Of a stretch of DNA of 64,000 nt, positions 12,314 to 22,770 are shown piece by piece. The notes beneath the pieces were generated by a model. That model ran no database searches, had not been told where the DNA came from, and saw only the letters and a program-made list of their open reading frames with translations. The number at the start of each line of letters is the position of its first letter. The first letter of the stretch is position 1. The translations under genes were made by a program, and so were the position numbers. Source of the stretch: Sparassis latifolia. Taxonomy: Eukaryota > Basidiomycota > Agaricomycetes > Polyporales > Sparassidaceae. Where the stretch lies: positions 248,001-312,000 of the forward strand of contig JAENRS010000022.1 in assembly GCA_018466975.1 (NCBI GenBank), in the 5' to 3' direction.

Positions 12314-12520
12314 ATGGCCGGGTACAAAATCACACCGCACATCAGCGAGAAATATCCCGCCCTATCACAGCAGATCCGTGTCATGGACGAGGCGGTACTG
12401 CGTCTCATGGATGCCAGAAGAGGGGAAAGGGAAGACAGGTTAGTTTCACAGTTCGCCGTCGAAGTGCAGCGTATTTCCATTTTGAACGGGGAGCTCGTCG
12501 CGCGAGGTCGTTCTCCTTGA
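12314..12520 (+). CDS. Possible small protein, 68 residues
   Basis: The ATG frame starts MAGYKITPHISEKYPALSQQ and continues with a charged, probably helical stretch ending ARGRSP. Composition looks protein-like in the first 40 residues. There is no known domain and no supporting context. A possible donor (GGTTAGT, near 12439) could make it the first exon of a longer gene, but no convincing next exon was found. Confidence 0.25.
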   Translation: MAGYKITPHISEKYPALSQQIRVMDEAVLRLMDARRGEREDRLVSQFAVEVQRISILNGELVARGRSP

Positions 12521-13135
12521 CGACGCTGTCATTTAGCAGAAGGAAACCCAGAGTTACGTTACAGCACGGCGCGCGGTTCTGCAGAGGCTTCCTGGTCTTC
12601 GCGCTGCGCACTGCCCACACTAGTCCACAGAAAGATATGACCTTCCTAAATCATAGCCGATCATGCCCACTGGATGCTGGTATCGTCTGCTGTTCCAATG
12701 TCGACCCCCACTTACCTATGTAGGGCTCACGGAAGATCCCATGAACGTCTACAGTAGGCTATTCGCACTCGCGAGTCGCTTACAAGTCTACGGCAGAGTG
12801 CGCCAGGCGGCAAAAGGCCCGGACTCGAGCCTGAGCCGGCGCCGTGAACGGACCCAATAGACCTGACAGACAAGTTCGCCGGCATTAACTCAGATTCTCC
12901 GTCGGTCCTGGGACAGAAATGCAGGTTCCTGACAGAGGACACCGCGGGGAACTGCGCATACGAATCTGCGCCGGTTCTGATCGAAGATCCCTGCAAAGGG
13001 GGAAGGTACGTACCTACCTGCCTAGCTAATGTAGTGGCTTCGGACGCCGTTGATCGAAGAAGAACGAGGTCTCCGGAATATTAATCTGTCTGTGGGTCCG
13101 CCGCTCGCGAGAGACCAGCCGCTGAGTTGCCCGTC

Positions 13136-13462
13136 TGCCTTCTTCTTCAGATTAGGACACGCCGCAGCGGCGCACTGGCAGATGCGACCTTGCATGCCGA
13201 TACCTTGCCGCATCACCAAATCCCGTCATGAGGACTGATGACACGACAAGCATGGCGCGCGAAAGGCAGACAATTGAAGGGAACGAAACATATGCGATTG
13301 CTATTCTCGTACTTCGTCATCCTGGTGCCTGCTTTCTCCCTCAGATTGGACACACCGCAGCGGCGCACTAGCAGACACGAGGACCCTGCGTGCCGACACT
13401 CTCCCGCATCACTGAGTACAGCTCCTGATGACACAATCAGCATAGCGCGCGAAGGGCAGACA
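13136..13462 (+). repeat. Two diverged direct copies of a 136-bp unit
   Basis: Copy 1 spans about 13136-13271 and copy 2 about 13327-13462, an offset near 191 bp. Shared blocks in the same order include TTCAGATTAGGACAC / CTCAGATTGGACAC, CGCAGCGGCGCACT (identical), TGATGACAC and GCGCGCGAA.GGCAGACAA. The unit is not coding in any conserved frame. It looks like an old segmental duplication or remnant of a small repeat element. Confidence 0.75.
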
Positions 13463-13824
13463 AAAGACGAGATGAACGTGTGATTGTAACAACCTACGAA
13501 TCTCGTTCTTCATCATAGTACTGTTGCAGACCACTCTGCTTCAACCTTCGTGCTCTGCATATCCCCGTACATGTCGGACTTTACTATGCCATCCATGTTC
13601 GGTGCGTATCCATTCCGGAAAGACAACTTGCAGCACTATCTCAGTATCGATTCATGCGAGGAAGCACGTAATCGAAGAGGCTGGAAGGCATGGATTGATT
13701 GTAATGTACTAATATTGTACTCTGTCATAATGCTGCATAAAACATACACTAATAGGTGTCGTGCTCGACAAGTCCAAATCCAAGGGTTTCAAAGCGGATA
13801 TCATATAATTCAACAATAAACAGC

Positions 13825-14966
13825 CTAGAGCTGGGCGCGAAGCGCAGGAGCGACTGTAGGCGCAGGCGCAGGCACGGGGACAGGAACGGGGTTGGGGGGA
13901 AGCACGCCGGAGCTGAGGACGATCGCCTGCAGGATGATCTCCCACGCGAGGTCGATCGCCTGCCAGAGCCGCGAGTCGAGCACCTGGAGCGCGCACGCGT
14001 TGCGCCAGACCCCGTTCACGCGCATCGCCGAGCGCATCAGCGCGTGCATCGTGAAGTCCTTCGCCAGGAGGCGCGCGTACTGCCGCTTGGCGTCGCTGCC
14101 GGGCGTGAGGTCCTCGACGGGCGGCGGCGCGCAGGGCATGAGCGCGGCGAGGAGGCGGGTGTGGCTCTTCGAGTAGAGGTAGGCGGAGATCACGGGGAAC
14201 ATGTCGGCATCTGGAACGCCGAGCGGGACTACGGGGATGGTGATGGTGGAGCCGGGGCGCTCTGGGCAGGCTGGCATCGAGGGCAGGAGGACAGGGAAAG
14301 ATGGGCAGTTCGCGGCGAAGATGATCTGGTGGATGGGGTACAGGGTGATGTGCTTTGCCTGCTGGTCACGCCGCATGTCATGGATGGCCAGCATGTGCGT
14401 CGGCATATCCGGAGAGAGCTCGTTGACGGTGATTTCGATCTCTTTGGGGAGCTCCTTAGTGTTACGGAGGTCGGCAGCGATGCCTCTGAGCACCCGGGCC
14501 ATCCTGCAGAACGTGAGAAGTCAGCAACCAGAGACTGGAAACCAAGCATACCAGCGACGTACCGAGAACCCACAGCCTCCAAATTGTCGCGAATGTACTG
14601 CATCGGAGCCTCCCCCAGGTCCGGATCAATCGCAGTCATCGCCTCTCTGGACACCTCGTGGAAGGTAGGGCGGCCAAGGCGGCTCGGGAGTCTGAGCGTC
14701 GTAGGAGGGTGGTCCTGCGCGTTCGTAGTGTCGGAGGCGACGATGGGAATGCGCATCGTGACCTTGGGCTCAAGGCGTCGGCGCATGGCATGCTCTCGCG
14801 CCTCCTTGGAGAGGGTTACTCCAGAAGTGACTCTGGTGCGGCGACGGCGGCCAACCTCACGCAGGGTGGTATGAGTCGAGTGTTTCGAAGACAACTTCTG
14901 GGAGGAGAGTTGTCTGGCGGGAGGGTGGTTCTCGATGTTGGAGGACTTGCGGACGTAGAGACCCAT
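13825..14966 (-). CDS. Clp1-like protein, copy 2
   Basis: Likely Clp1-family developmental regulator of dikaryon or clamp formation. The start ATG is at 14964-14966 and one intron at 14504-14562 (59 nt) joins NLEAVGSR to MARVLRGIAADL. The spliced protein has about 360 residues, close to the roughly 365 of the Coprinopsis protein. Features: a basic N-terminus (REVGRRRRTRVTSG, possible nuclear signal), RPTFHEVSREAM, NELSPDMPTHMLAIHDMRRD, TLYPIHQIIFAANCPSFPVL, TIPVVPLGVPDADMFPVI, SKSHTRLLAALMPC, VNGVWRNACALQVLDSRLWQ, and a proline/valine repeat tail. No enzymatic motif is seen, as expected for the family. It lies in tandem with copy 1 in the same orientation. The name relies on remembered family patterns, so an alignment is needed. 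Confidence 0.7.
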
Positions 14967-15601
14967 GTTGTCGAGGAGAGATAGGAGAGTTGGAGAGGAC
15001 TGGGAATGCAGAGGAGTGCAGGAGAGTGTAAAGCCGAAGTGAGGGAGACTTGAGCTGGTGGCAAAGACCGGGTGGGTAGCGATCTTATATGCTGGGACAT
15101 GATCGTGACTGGGCCAATCGTGACGTGAGGCCGTCGCTTAGAGGCGATTGCTTTTCGTCCAGATTAGGGAATTCGGTTTGGTAGGCGTGTATTTGGCACC
15201 GTAGGCGTCGCTTTGGTGTCTTGCACAGAATGGAAATCCTGTGTGAGCCTCTGTGGGTCCGCAAACAATCCGCAAGCACGGGACCCTCGCGACTGCCGCG
15301 TGCATCGAACGCTTTGATTGTTGGCCTGCCGCTCTGCCTGTCCAGCTTGTCCCGTCTCCATTGTGGGCTCCGCTTGGTTCTCGTGACTCGACGAGGGATG
15401 GTCTAAAGCTCAGAATAATAGAAACATGAGTTCAGCAGCAAGCAACGCAAGACAAGGCCATGCGCGTTCAACTGCCAGGACAGAGTGTGGCAACTCTCGG
15501 TATTCGACTTACCTACACCACACTCTGTCCCAGTAAGAGTGCAAGAGACAGTACCTACCTTACCCCTACCTTGAACATGGTTAGTCTCTCTGGCATCTTG
15601 C

Positions 15602-16024
15602 TTATGCATCTCTTCTCAGTTCTGTGGAGCCTTCGCATTGTCGGGATGAGAATTTAGTCGTCGCCACACCCAGTCCGGCGGAGACAATGGTTGCGAAGGC
15701 TCGTGAGTTTTCCACAATGCTTTCAACTGGTTGTCCTTTGTGCATTGACAGAATGGCCACTTGCAAAGCATCGGCCAGTTGCTTGAGACCTCGTCTAGAC
15801 CGTTTGGATGGACCGCAGTTTGACACGGGATCATTGCAGCGCGGAATCTTTCCAGCCTTATTCAAAGAGGCAATCTCATCTCGAGATTCCAACATGAATA
15901 AGAATTGCGACAGTGGCTCGAAATGGCGACCGCTTTGTTGCATCGGAGCCCCGATGACGCCGGTGAATGGTATTGTTCTCCTGCGGGTTAAAGGTGCGAC
16001 CTCGATCCTTGGGCAGTACCCCAA
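15602..16024 (-). CDS. Doubtful hypothetical ORF
   Basis: A 140-codon frame with partly protein-like composition (FEPLSQFLFMLESRDEI, LKQLADALQVAILSMHKGQP). No domain was recognised. A plus-strand frame of similar length overlaps it (15624-16103), so at most one is real. It may be an exon of an unrecognised gene or chance. Confidence 0.2.
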   Translation of the reverse strand: MGYCPRIEVAPLTRRRTIPFTGVIGAPMQQSGRHFEPLSQFLFMLESRDEIASLNKAGKIPRCNDPVSNCGPSKRSRRGLKQLADALQVAILSMHKGQPVESIVENSRAFATIVSAGLGVATTKFSSRQCEGSTELRRDA

Positions 16025-16149
16025 GCCTGATTCTTTGTCCCTCCACGGTCTCTCTATGCTTCAATGCATTCCCGTTCGTCAATGTGCCTACGGCGATCCA
16101 TGACCTTCGGCGTTTCGTATCCTCGAGGTTGGGCGCTTGCTCCGCGTGG

Positions 16150-16185
16150 CACAAAGTGTCACGTGGCCAGGCGTGACACTTTGTG
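16150..16185. repeat. Perfect 14-bp inverted repeat with 8-bp spacer
   Basis: The left arm CACAAAGTGTCACG (16150-16163) and right arm CGTGACACTTTGTG (16172-16185) are exact reverse complements around TGGCCAGG. It could be a dimeric protein-binding site or a small hairpin. No flanking gene assigns it a role. Confidence 0.85.
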
Positions 16186-16618
16186 ACGCGGCGCGGCGCT
16201 TGCGCTTTGATTCGGTCTGTGGCTATTGACGGTCGCGGAGATGATACGAAGGCGTACCTGTGCATGAAAAAGCCACTAGTAGTGAGTCCTGTAACACTTG
16301 AGTGTCGCGCTTTTGACGTGCCAAGGCCAAGTCGCGTTTGATAGACGCTGTTCTTTGCACATTAGCATTGGACATAGAGGGAAAGCACGCACCTATTGCT
16401 ATGCATGCTCCTGACGCGTCCGACCATAGTTGAAGGTTTCCTTGCTGTTCTTCTGATGTTCAGTTCCACTGGTGAGTTGAACTATGTTTCTTTTACGTCT
16501 GAAGCTAATTGTGCGTCAGTACTCCGCATACAGCGGAAAGCAAACCTAGATGCGCGGCGTATAGCTCTGCGACCTTCGCGGTTTGCACCAGGCGTAGATC
16601 GATGATCAGCATTGACCA

Positions 16619-17374
16619 TTGACCTCGTTTAAGTTTGAGGTTGCCGGTATCCACGTCTTCTACTTTGCTTTCCTGCGGTCCACGTCACGTCGTCCTCCTG
16701 GGCGCGCCGAGGCCATATGCTTCTTCAACGGAAATCCCGCATACGATAACGAGGACTTGAGAACGTTCGGCGTTTTCAGACCTTCAGTTGCTCGCTTGGC
16801 GATATCGCATGCAGCAGCCACGCCAGGGCCCGTCAGTCAGCGAAGTTGGGCGACGGACGCTTGCATGGCTCTGCAGCGCAATATCGTGTGTTTCCTCGGT
16901 TTTTCTTGGGTCGGTGCGTTGTGGGACTTCTGCTTTGGTGATTGTGTGTTTGTTCGGTTTAGCTGGGACATCGTGCTTGCTGCACCGGACGTGCGCGAGC
17001 CAGAAATACGGACGGAGAGCGTGCATCTTGTCTTACGTTTGTCTGTGGTCTTGTGGCACTCACCTCGTCTGGGCTGCGTACCTGCGATGCTGACGAGACC
17101 GATCGTTATGATGGCGATGAACGGACGCCTTCAGCATCTACCTGAGCATCCTTTCATCTTACCGGTGATGGGTCCTAGGAAGAACGAGCGAGTGAAGTTA
17201 GCAGGGTTCTCCGCTAACTGCCTGCAGTTAGTAAGGACGCCGTTAGTCCGTCGCTGCGTCCGATACAAACCGAGCGGAGAACCCTTCGAGCCAGAGAGCG
17301 TGAGACTGTACCTGCATTCTTACCAGCGACCCGTCGAACATGTAAAGGGCAAGAGGGACCGTGCGAGGAGGTGA
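16619..17374 (+). CDS. Doubtful hypothetical ORF, 251 codons
   Basis: This is the longest frame in the gene-poor region. It contains hydrophobic stretches (IVCFLGFSWVGALWDFCF) and a basic tail. Cysteine and tryptophan content is unusually high, no domain is recognisable, and the start is not a clear ATG context. It is probably fortuitous or a decayed sequence. Confidence 0.15.
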   Translation: MTSFKFEVAGIHVFYFAFLRSTSRRPPGRAEAICFFNGNPAYDNEDLRTFGVFRPSVARLAISHAAATPGPVSQRSWATDACMALQRNIVCFLGFSWVGALWDFCFGDCVFVRFSWDIVLAAPDVREPEIRTESVHLVLRLSVVLWHSPRLGCVPAMLTRPIVMMAMNGRLQHLPEHPFILPVMGPRKNERVKLAGFSANCLQLVRTPLVRRCVRYKPSGEPFEPESVRLYLHSYQRPVEHVKGKRDRARR

Positions 17375-19161
17375 AATGTCTCGTTGGGAGGTCGAGAGGA
17401 GTTGATCTGGGGGAGTCGAACTGTGAGACCGCGGAGAGATGGAGGGCGTTGGGCATCGGTGTAAGGGCTATTGTCTGACGACACGTCGGAAGAGCGTTCG
17501 CCGCAGTGAGACGGGGAGAGGGTATAGAGAATCGCGTTCTCGTGGTCGCCGCCGTGTGTCGCAGGTAGAGACCCTCAACACGACACGCCGTGCCTATAAA
17601 TTAATGACGGCCAATGACACAACGTTCGGTCGGAGAGGCGTGGCCACTTCTTTGTCGGTAAGGCCAGAAGGTGTCGAAGGGAAGGGGAGCACCAAGATAT
17701 GAGCCACACCGCTGCAACGGTGGGGGCCACACAATTCAGCGACGTCGACCCTGCTTTCCGTGCGGGCCAGATAAATTGATGGCCACGTCGGCTGGAGAGA
17801 ATGGGTAAGCGCGTGGCCAATAGGCGGAGAGTAGGAAATGCTTACTTGGGAGTGGCCCGTTCATGGCCGAGAAAGATAAGGCGGCTCAGGAGACGTTCCC
17901 AAACAAAGAGGCAGAGGGAGGACACGAGTGTCGAGTGTTGGTGTGTGGTGCTGCAGTGCGAAGAAGTGGATGGGGAATAATGTCGACACCGCGTCCAGTG
18001 GCTTCGATGAACGTTCGGTATGCGCGAACAGACGAACCGTTGGACGAGACGGGCGGAAGGCATGTGGGGTAGTAATACCTCGGCAGATGTGGGAGTGGGT
18101 AGAGAGGCCGAGTGAACGGGGGATCGGTTGCGGTTCATCTTATTTATGGCCGAGTGGCGGTTGAGGGTGCCCGCCGTTCATTTGGGAAGAATCATGAACA
18201 TCCAGACCCCGGACTCTGGGGACTGTCGATGCAACCTTGGCGTCCGCAGAGTCGAACACGAGTTTGGTGGCCCCCATAGCAAAGATTGGGAGCCAAAATT
18301 CAAACATGGAACACCAGAAATGTTCGAGACGCGTGAAAAGAGCGGTCGAGGCCTATTTGAGGAGTGTGGATTAGGGATTGGCAGTGGGTGGAAAACGAAG
18401 ATTGCAACATGAAGACCATTGGGAGTGGCCCCTCCCGCCGTGGGTGGTTGAACAAAGACCTGCTATAACGTTCAGCGGAATCGGCGGGGACGGACAGAGC
18501 ATGAACGATAGAAGGTGGAAGGTCTGTGGTGCGACTGATAACAAAAATCTGGTCGGCGTGTTGCGAGCGTCGAGGGAGGAGTGAAGAGGACAAAGAGGAC
18601 AACGTGAATGTTCAAACGTTCAAAATCAGGCATGTCCGAACGGGGCGCAAAACAAAAACAAACTCTAAAGATCGGATGAAAAAGAGGAATTATGGGGCCA
18701 GAAATGAGCCACGATTTGTAAGATACGCAGCGTGATTTACGGTGGCCATCGTTGTCTTGAAATGGACATACTTACTGTACATGGTCAAAGGCAGTCCATG
18801 CCATGCCAAATCTCAGAAGCGTCCCAGTTTCTCACAGACCCACAGTCCTTTGATGGCACTGAGTGATTCAGTTTCAAGGAAAATATCCCGACGATGTACC
18901 TCGCTCACCTCTGTCTTCCTTCTCTCAACTTGTTTTCTGACATCGATGCCCACAGCAACGTTTAACGCGGTCACGACGGAGAGCACGTGACCGTGTCGCG
19001 AAGTTGAGACCAACAAGCGCTCAAGTTGAACTTGTCTCCTGCTTCTGGCGTCTTGCTTGTCCTTACTCCGATGTTGTTTGTCTCTGAGCTTAGGTCGATC
19101 ATCTAAGGTTTTGAAGAGATATTTACGTACTTTTGACGCGATTCACTAGCCTTTCGACGAG

Positions 19162-22100
19162 ATGTCCACGACAACACAGATCCTATTCAACTCTCCGGCG
19201 CTTCATTCTCTGAAGCGCGAACAGCTTGTCAAATTATGCAAAATACATTCCATAAAGGCTTCTGGAAAGAACTCAGATCTCATCGAGCGACTCAAGCAGC
19301 GTGCGCAGGAACTCCCGAAGGATGGCTCGTTAACGATGGGCGGAGATCTGGCTCCCGATGAAGATGATGACGACCCAATGTTGACGGTCCAGATGCCCAG
19401 GCCGAGCGAGCAGTGGGAAGTAGTCATGGAGGATATAGAGGAGGAGGAATCCAACATGGGCACCATGACCTCCAGGACCAACCTCTCCACCACTAACGGG
19501 AGGCCTGGTGAATTCGGGACCGGTGGCTCGAAGGGTGAGTAATTGTTAGTCTGAGCGAAGGGAGCGTCCCACACGTCTCGAGGTTGTTGGATATCCAAGG
19601 GCAGTGTAGAGCTGAATGCTGTCAGCGGGCGAGTGAGTAATTCAGCGTTACATCGCAGAGTTACCTCGGAATGGACTGAGTGGTGTCTGAATGTCTCGTC
19701 ATGCTCTTGCCGGACTGGTGACGTATGTTAAAACCCAGAGATGCTTGTATGAGATTCCTTCTGTGTGCCAAGATGTAATTCCTCGCTATCTATTTGACCG
19801 CAGACAAGAACAAGGTGCTTACTGAATTTGCCCTTCGTTTGCCTAGCATCCTCGGTTAGCTCGTCCATTAAGGCCTTGGCAACCTCTCTGGGAATCAAAC
19901 GGGCAGCCTCCACCAAGTCAACTGTGAAGTCCTCCAAGAGTGCCACTTCATACCTTTCGGCTTCTCGAATCGAGGAACCTGACGCTGGCGATCTCACAGA
20001 GAACGCGATTCCATACTCCGATTTGCCGCCCTCAACTTCGCTACCACGGACCGATCACTTCACCCTGTCGACTCCAGATCTTACAGCCCTTCGCGACACT
20101 GACGCCGACGACCCCGACGGTAGCGTCTCTTTGTCAGAACCTGTCCCGGGGACTGCGGCTCGTCCGGGAGTGCCCGCCCCCGCCAATGCGCGCCTGAGCA
20201 TGGGCACGGGACTTACCACTACTATCCGACTCATCACAACTACCAACACAGTCGACACACCTGCTACCCCGCGCTTGCAGCCTCTCCAAACGACATTCGA
20301 CATCCAGATGGGCACACCCGGCGTCGATCATAGTCCTGGACACCGCGTCAACATCTGGCCGGCGTCCCCCGAGAAAGACGGAGACCGACTGTATCCCACC
20401 ATTCCATTTGACGATTTCCCCCCTTGGCCTGCGCAATTCAAAGAAGAACGAAATGCCAGGTGGGTTAGCGGCCTCATCTACCGTGGTACCACAGGCCACA
20501 CCAGCCAAAGCCAAAGCCTCTCAGCCGACAGTGGCGGCCACTCCCGGGCCATCGCACAGCGCCGACGTGTTTTCGCCCGCCGCTCCCCCTGCGGAACCTG
20601 GAAGTGCAGCTCGCGCGGCAATCCCGCGCAGCGCGCCTTCCTCTTCGGCTCACCGCTCCCGCAGCACAATATCTCGAATAAGACCTTTGGGCAAGCTGCC
20701 GCATCTGTGCTGGAAGAAATGAACAGGCGTCTCGCGGAGACAGGCGCACAGCAGGTCGACAAGAAACTGGTCGAGGGGAAGGGCCTGGGGGAGAGCATCT
20801 TCGGCTCTCTAGCCAGGCAATCTACTGCCATTGATAGCGCCCATCAACGCACTGGCAGCACAGACCGTTTCGCGAAGGTGCACGAACAGACGTTCAACAA
20901 GATGGACTCTATTGCCACGCACTACGCGGCACGTCGTGGCGCGCCCACCACCGACAACACGGCACGGCAGCCTACGGCGAAGAAGCGGAAGTCTGACGTA
21001 CTAGGTGTTGGTCCTCGCCCGGGTGCAAAGAGGAAGAGCAGTGCTGCCGGGGCACGCGTCATTAGCACCGGCGTACGGAAGAAGATGGGCATCCCAGGAG
21101 GCTTTGGGGATGATGATATTGATATGAGCGAGGACAGCAATGTTGAAGAGCACGAAGATCCCGGTGACCGGAGGTCGTCCAAGAGAATGAGGGTGGCTGA
21201 CAGCGAGGACGTACACAAGGGCAGGCGAGTTTCTATCGCGCCGCCTAAAGTGGACGAAGACGAAGAAGACGAGAGGAAGAAACAGAGAGAGAAGGAAGCT
21301 ATCCGCAGGAAGCTGGAGGCTAACAAAGCGAGAAGACGGAGCAGTAGAGGAAGAGTCAGTGTTGGGACGAAAACGTTGCCAGGTGAGGCACCCCCTTGTT
21401 TGGTCATATCAACGAGACTAGCCGCTGAGCTTTGTCCTCTCATAGCCAAAGGAAAGACATCGCGCTTTGGATTCCTCTCCTCAGCTAAATCGCTCGTTCG
21501 TAACGTGTGGAATATGGGCGCTGGATCCAAGACCGTAGCTGCTCCACCTTCGAATATACCAGTACCCAAGCCTTCTGCCATCGCGAAGCCTGCCCCCAAA
21601 CCCATATTAACTGCCCCTCCCATTCATAAACCTTTCATAACAGGAGCTAACGCAGTCGAGCAGTGCACCTCTACACTTTCAGGCACTTCGTCTGCCGGTA
21701 CGACGTCGAACAAGTTCCTGAAGCCGGTAGCTCCCACTGCCGCACCTACACACACGGATAAGGGAACAGTCAACTCGACAAAGTCCACAGCTGCACGTAC
21801 CCGTTCGCCTATCCCATCTTTCGGTACTGCCACTCGTGCCACTTCTTCCACCACTACTTCACGTCCTGCTAGTCTCATCGGTACGTCAGCACCTAGAGCC
21901 AGCGCCTCCAGTGGTACCGCTGTCGCTCGCAATAACTCTAGGATCAGCACTACTGGTGCATCTTCTTTAGGAACCAAGAATAGCCTCGCTTCCGCGTCGT
22001 CTTCGGGAGCAGCGGCATCTTCCTTCGGTAGCAGGCGTAGCCTTTTTACTACCGCCCAGGGGGGGTCTACAAGCTCCAAACGAATCTTGAACGGTTCGCA

Positions 22101-22770
22101 AGATCCAGCGGATAGTTCCACTATCTCCAGGTCAAGGACATCATCACTGCTGGCTCCGACAGCCAGTTCACTCGCAAAGATGCGTCCAGCGGCAGGTCGT
22201 GCTTCGGGTCTGCCTGCCGTCGCTGAACAGCGACCACGAACCAATATTGCACCCAGGAAGTCCATGGTGTCAAAGGCCGCTCTCGACCTGATCGTGAACA
22301 GTCCCGAGCCTCCACGAACAGTACCTGGCACAATATTCAGCCAACCGCTCACCAGTCCAAGCTTGATCCCTACCCCTGCGCGGAATCCATCTCTGACATT
22401 TGCCGCCACTGCAATGATGGGTTCCCCTTCATCTATTCCCAAAGCTGCTGTGCCCCCCAAACCGAAGACGCTGATCGCTCGTAAACCGCGCATCTCTCGC
22501 TCACGCGTTATCGCGAAATTGGGAGCTCAGCGAGCAGCTACCCAGTCCTCTGCCACCGCTACCTCTGCCACTGCGTCTTCTGGACGAGTGCGGTCGAGCA
22601 TGGGCGCTCGACGGTCGTTTGGAGCAGTCAAGGCCGGAGGCGGATCGACCGCCGGTGCAGACCTCTTGCGGAGTGCGAAGAAGCGAGCCCGCCAGAGCGA
22701 ATACGCGAGACGCAAGAGCCGTGCCACAGCTGGCGCAGGTGGTTCCACCGATATGGACGTCGATGAGTGA
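19162..22770 (+). CDS. SAP-domain, serine/lysine-rich chromatin-associated protein
   Basis: Exon 1 (19162-19534) encodes an N-terminal SAP motif (residues about 10-45; SLKREQLVKLCKIHSIKASG, then LIERLKQRAQEL), a helix-loop-helix that binds A/T-rich or scaffold DNA. An intron of 312 nt (19535-19846), long for this genome, leads to a large exon starting ASSVSSSIKALATSLG. Mostly disordered sequence follows: FLFGSPLPQHNISNKTF with a short helical block, then a basic/acidic coil with KKRKS, RSSKRMRV and DEDEEDERKKQREKEAIRRK, then an S/T/A-rich tail ending KKRARQSEYARRKSRA and MDVDE. An in-frame 60-nt GT...AG intron (about 21382-21445) probably exists. Between about 20460 and 20640 a different frame gives the more natural protein sequence, so a missed intron or indels are possible. 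Nuclear location is inferred from SAP plus basic clusters. Confidence 0.75.

Larger units (their letters stand above)
12054..13824. other. Spacer between the two Clp1-like genes
   Basis: It contains the unsupported small frame at 12314-12520 and the direct repeat at 13136-13462, described separately. The remaining frames (12517-12996, 13524-13819) have no recognisable domain. It presumably includes the promoter of copy 1. Confidence 0.5.
14967..19161. other. Gene-poor 4.2-kb region
   Basis: No recognised gene. The two longest frames (15602-16024 and 16619-17374) are listed separately as doubtful. The stretch from 17500 to 18500 is rich in GGCCA-type words next to short AT blocks. The right end (about 18900-19161) should hold the SAP-protein promoter, and the left end the promoter of Clp1-like copy 2. 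Confidence 0.45.

Noticed and set aside
12054..13824. Direct repeats considered as a CRISPR array
   Set aside because: Only two diverged long units, in a eukaryotic genome; no spacer structure.
13756..14874. Long plus-strand ORF (372 codons) over Clp1-like copy 2
   Set aside because: Antisense to a better supported gene; arginine-rich text typical of a GC-rich shadow frame.
20922..22493. Two long minus-strand ORFs over the SAP gene
   Set aside because: Low-complexity mirror of the Ser/Ala/Lys-rich coding strand, with no domain.
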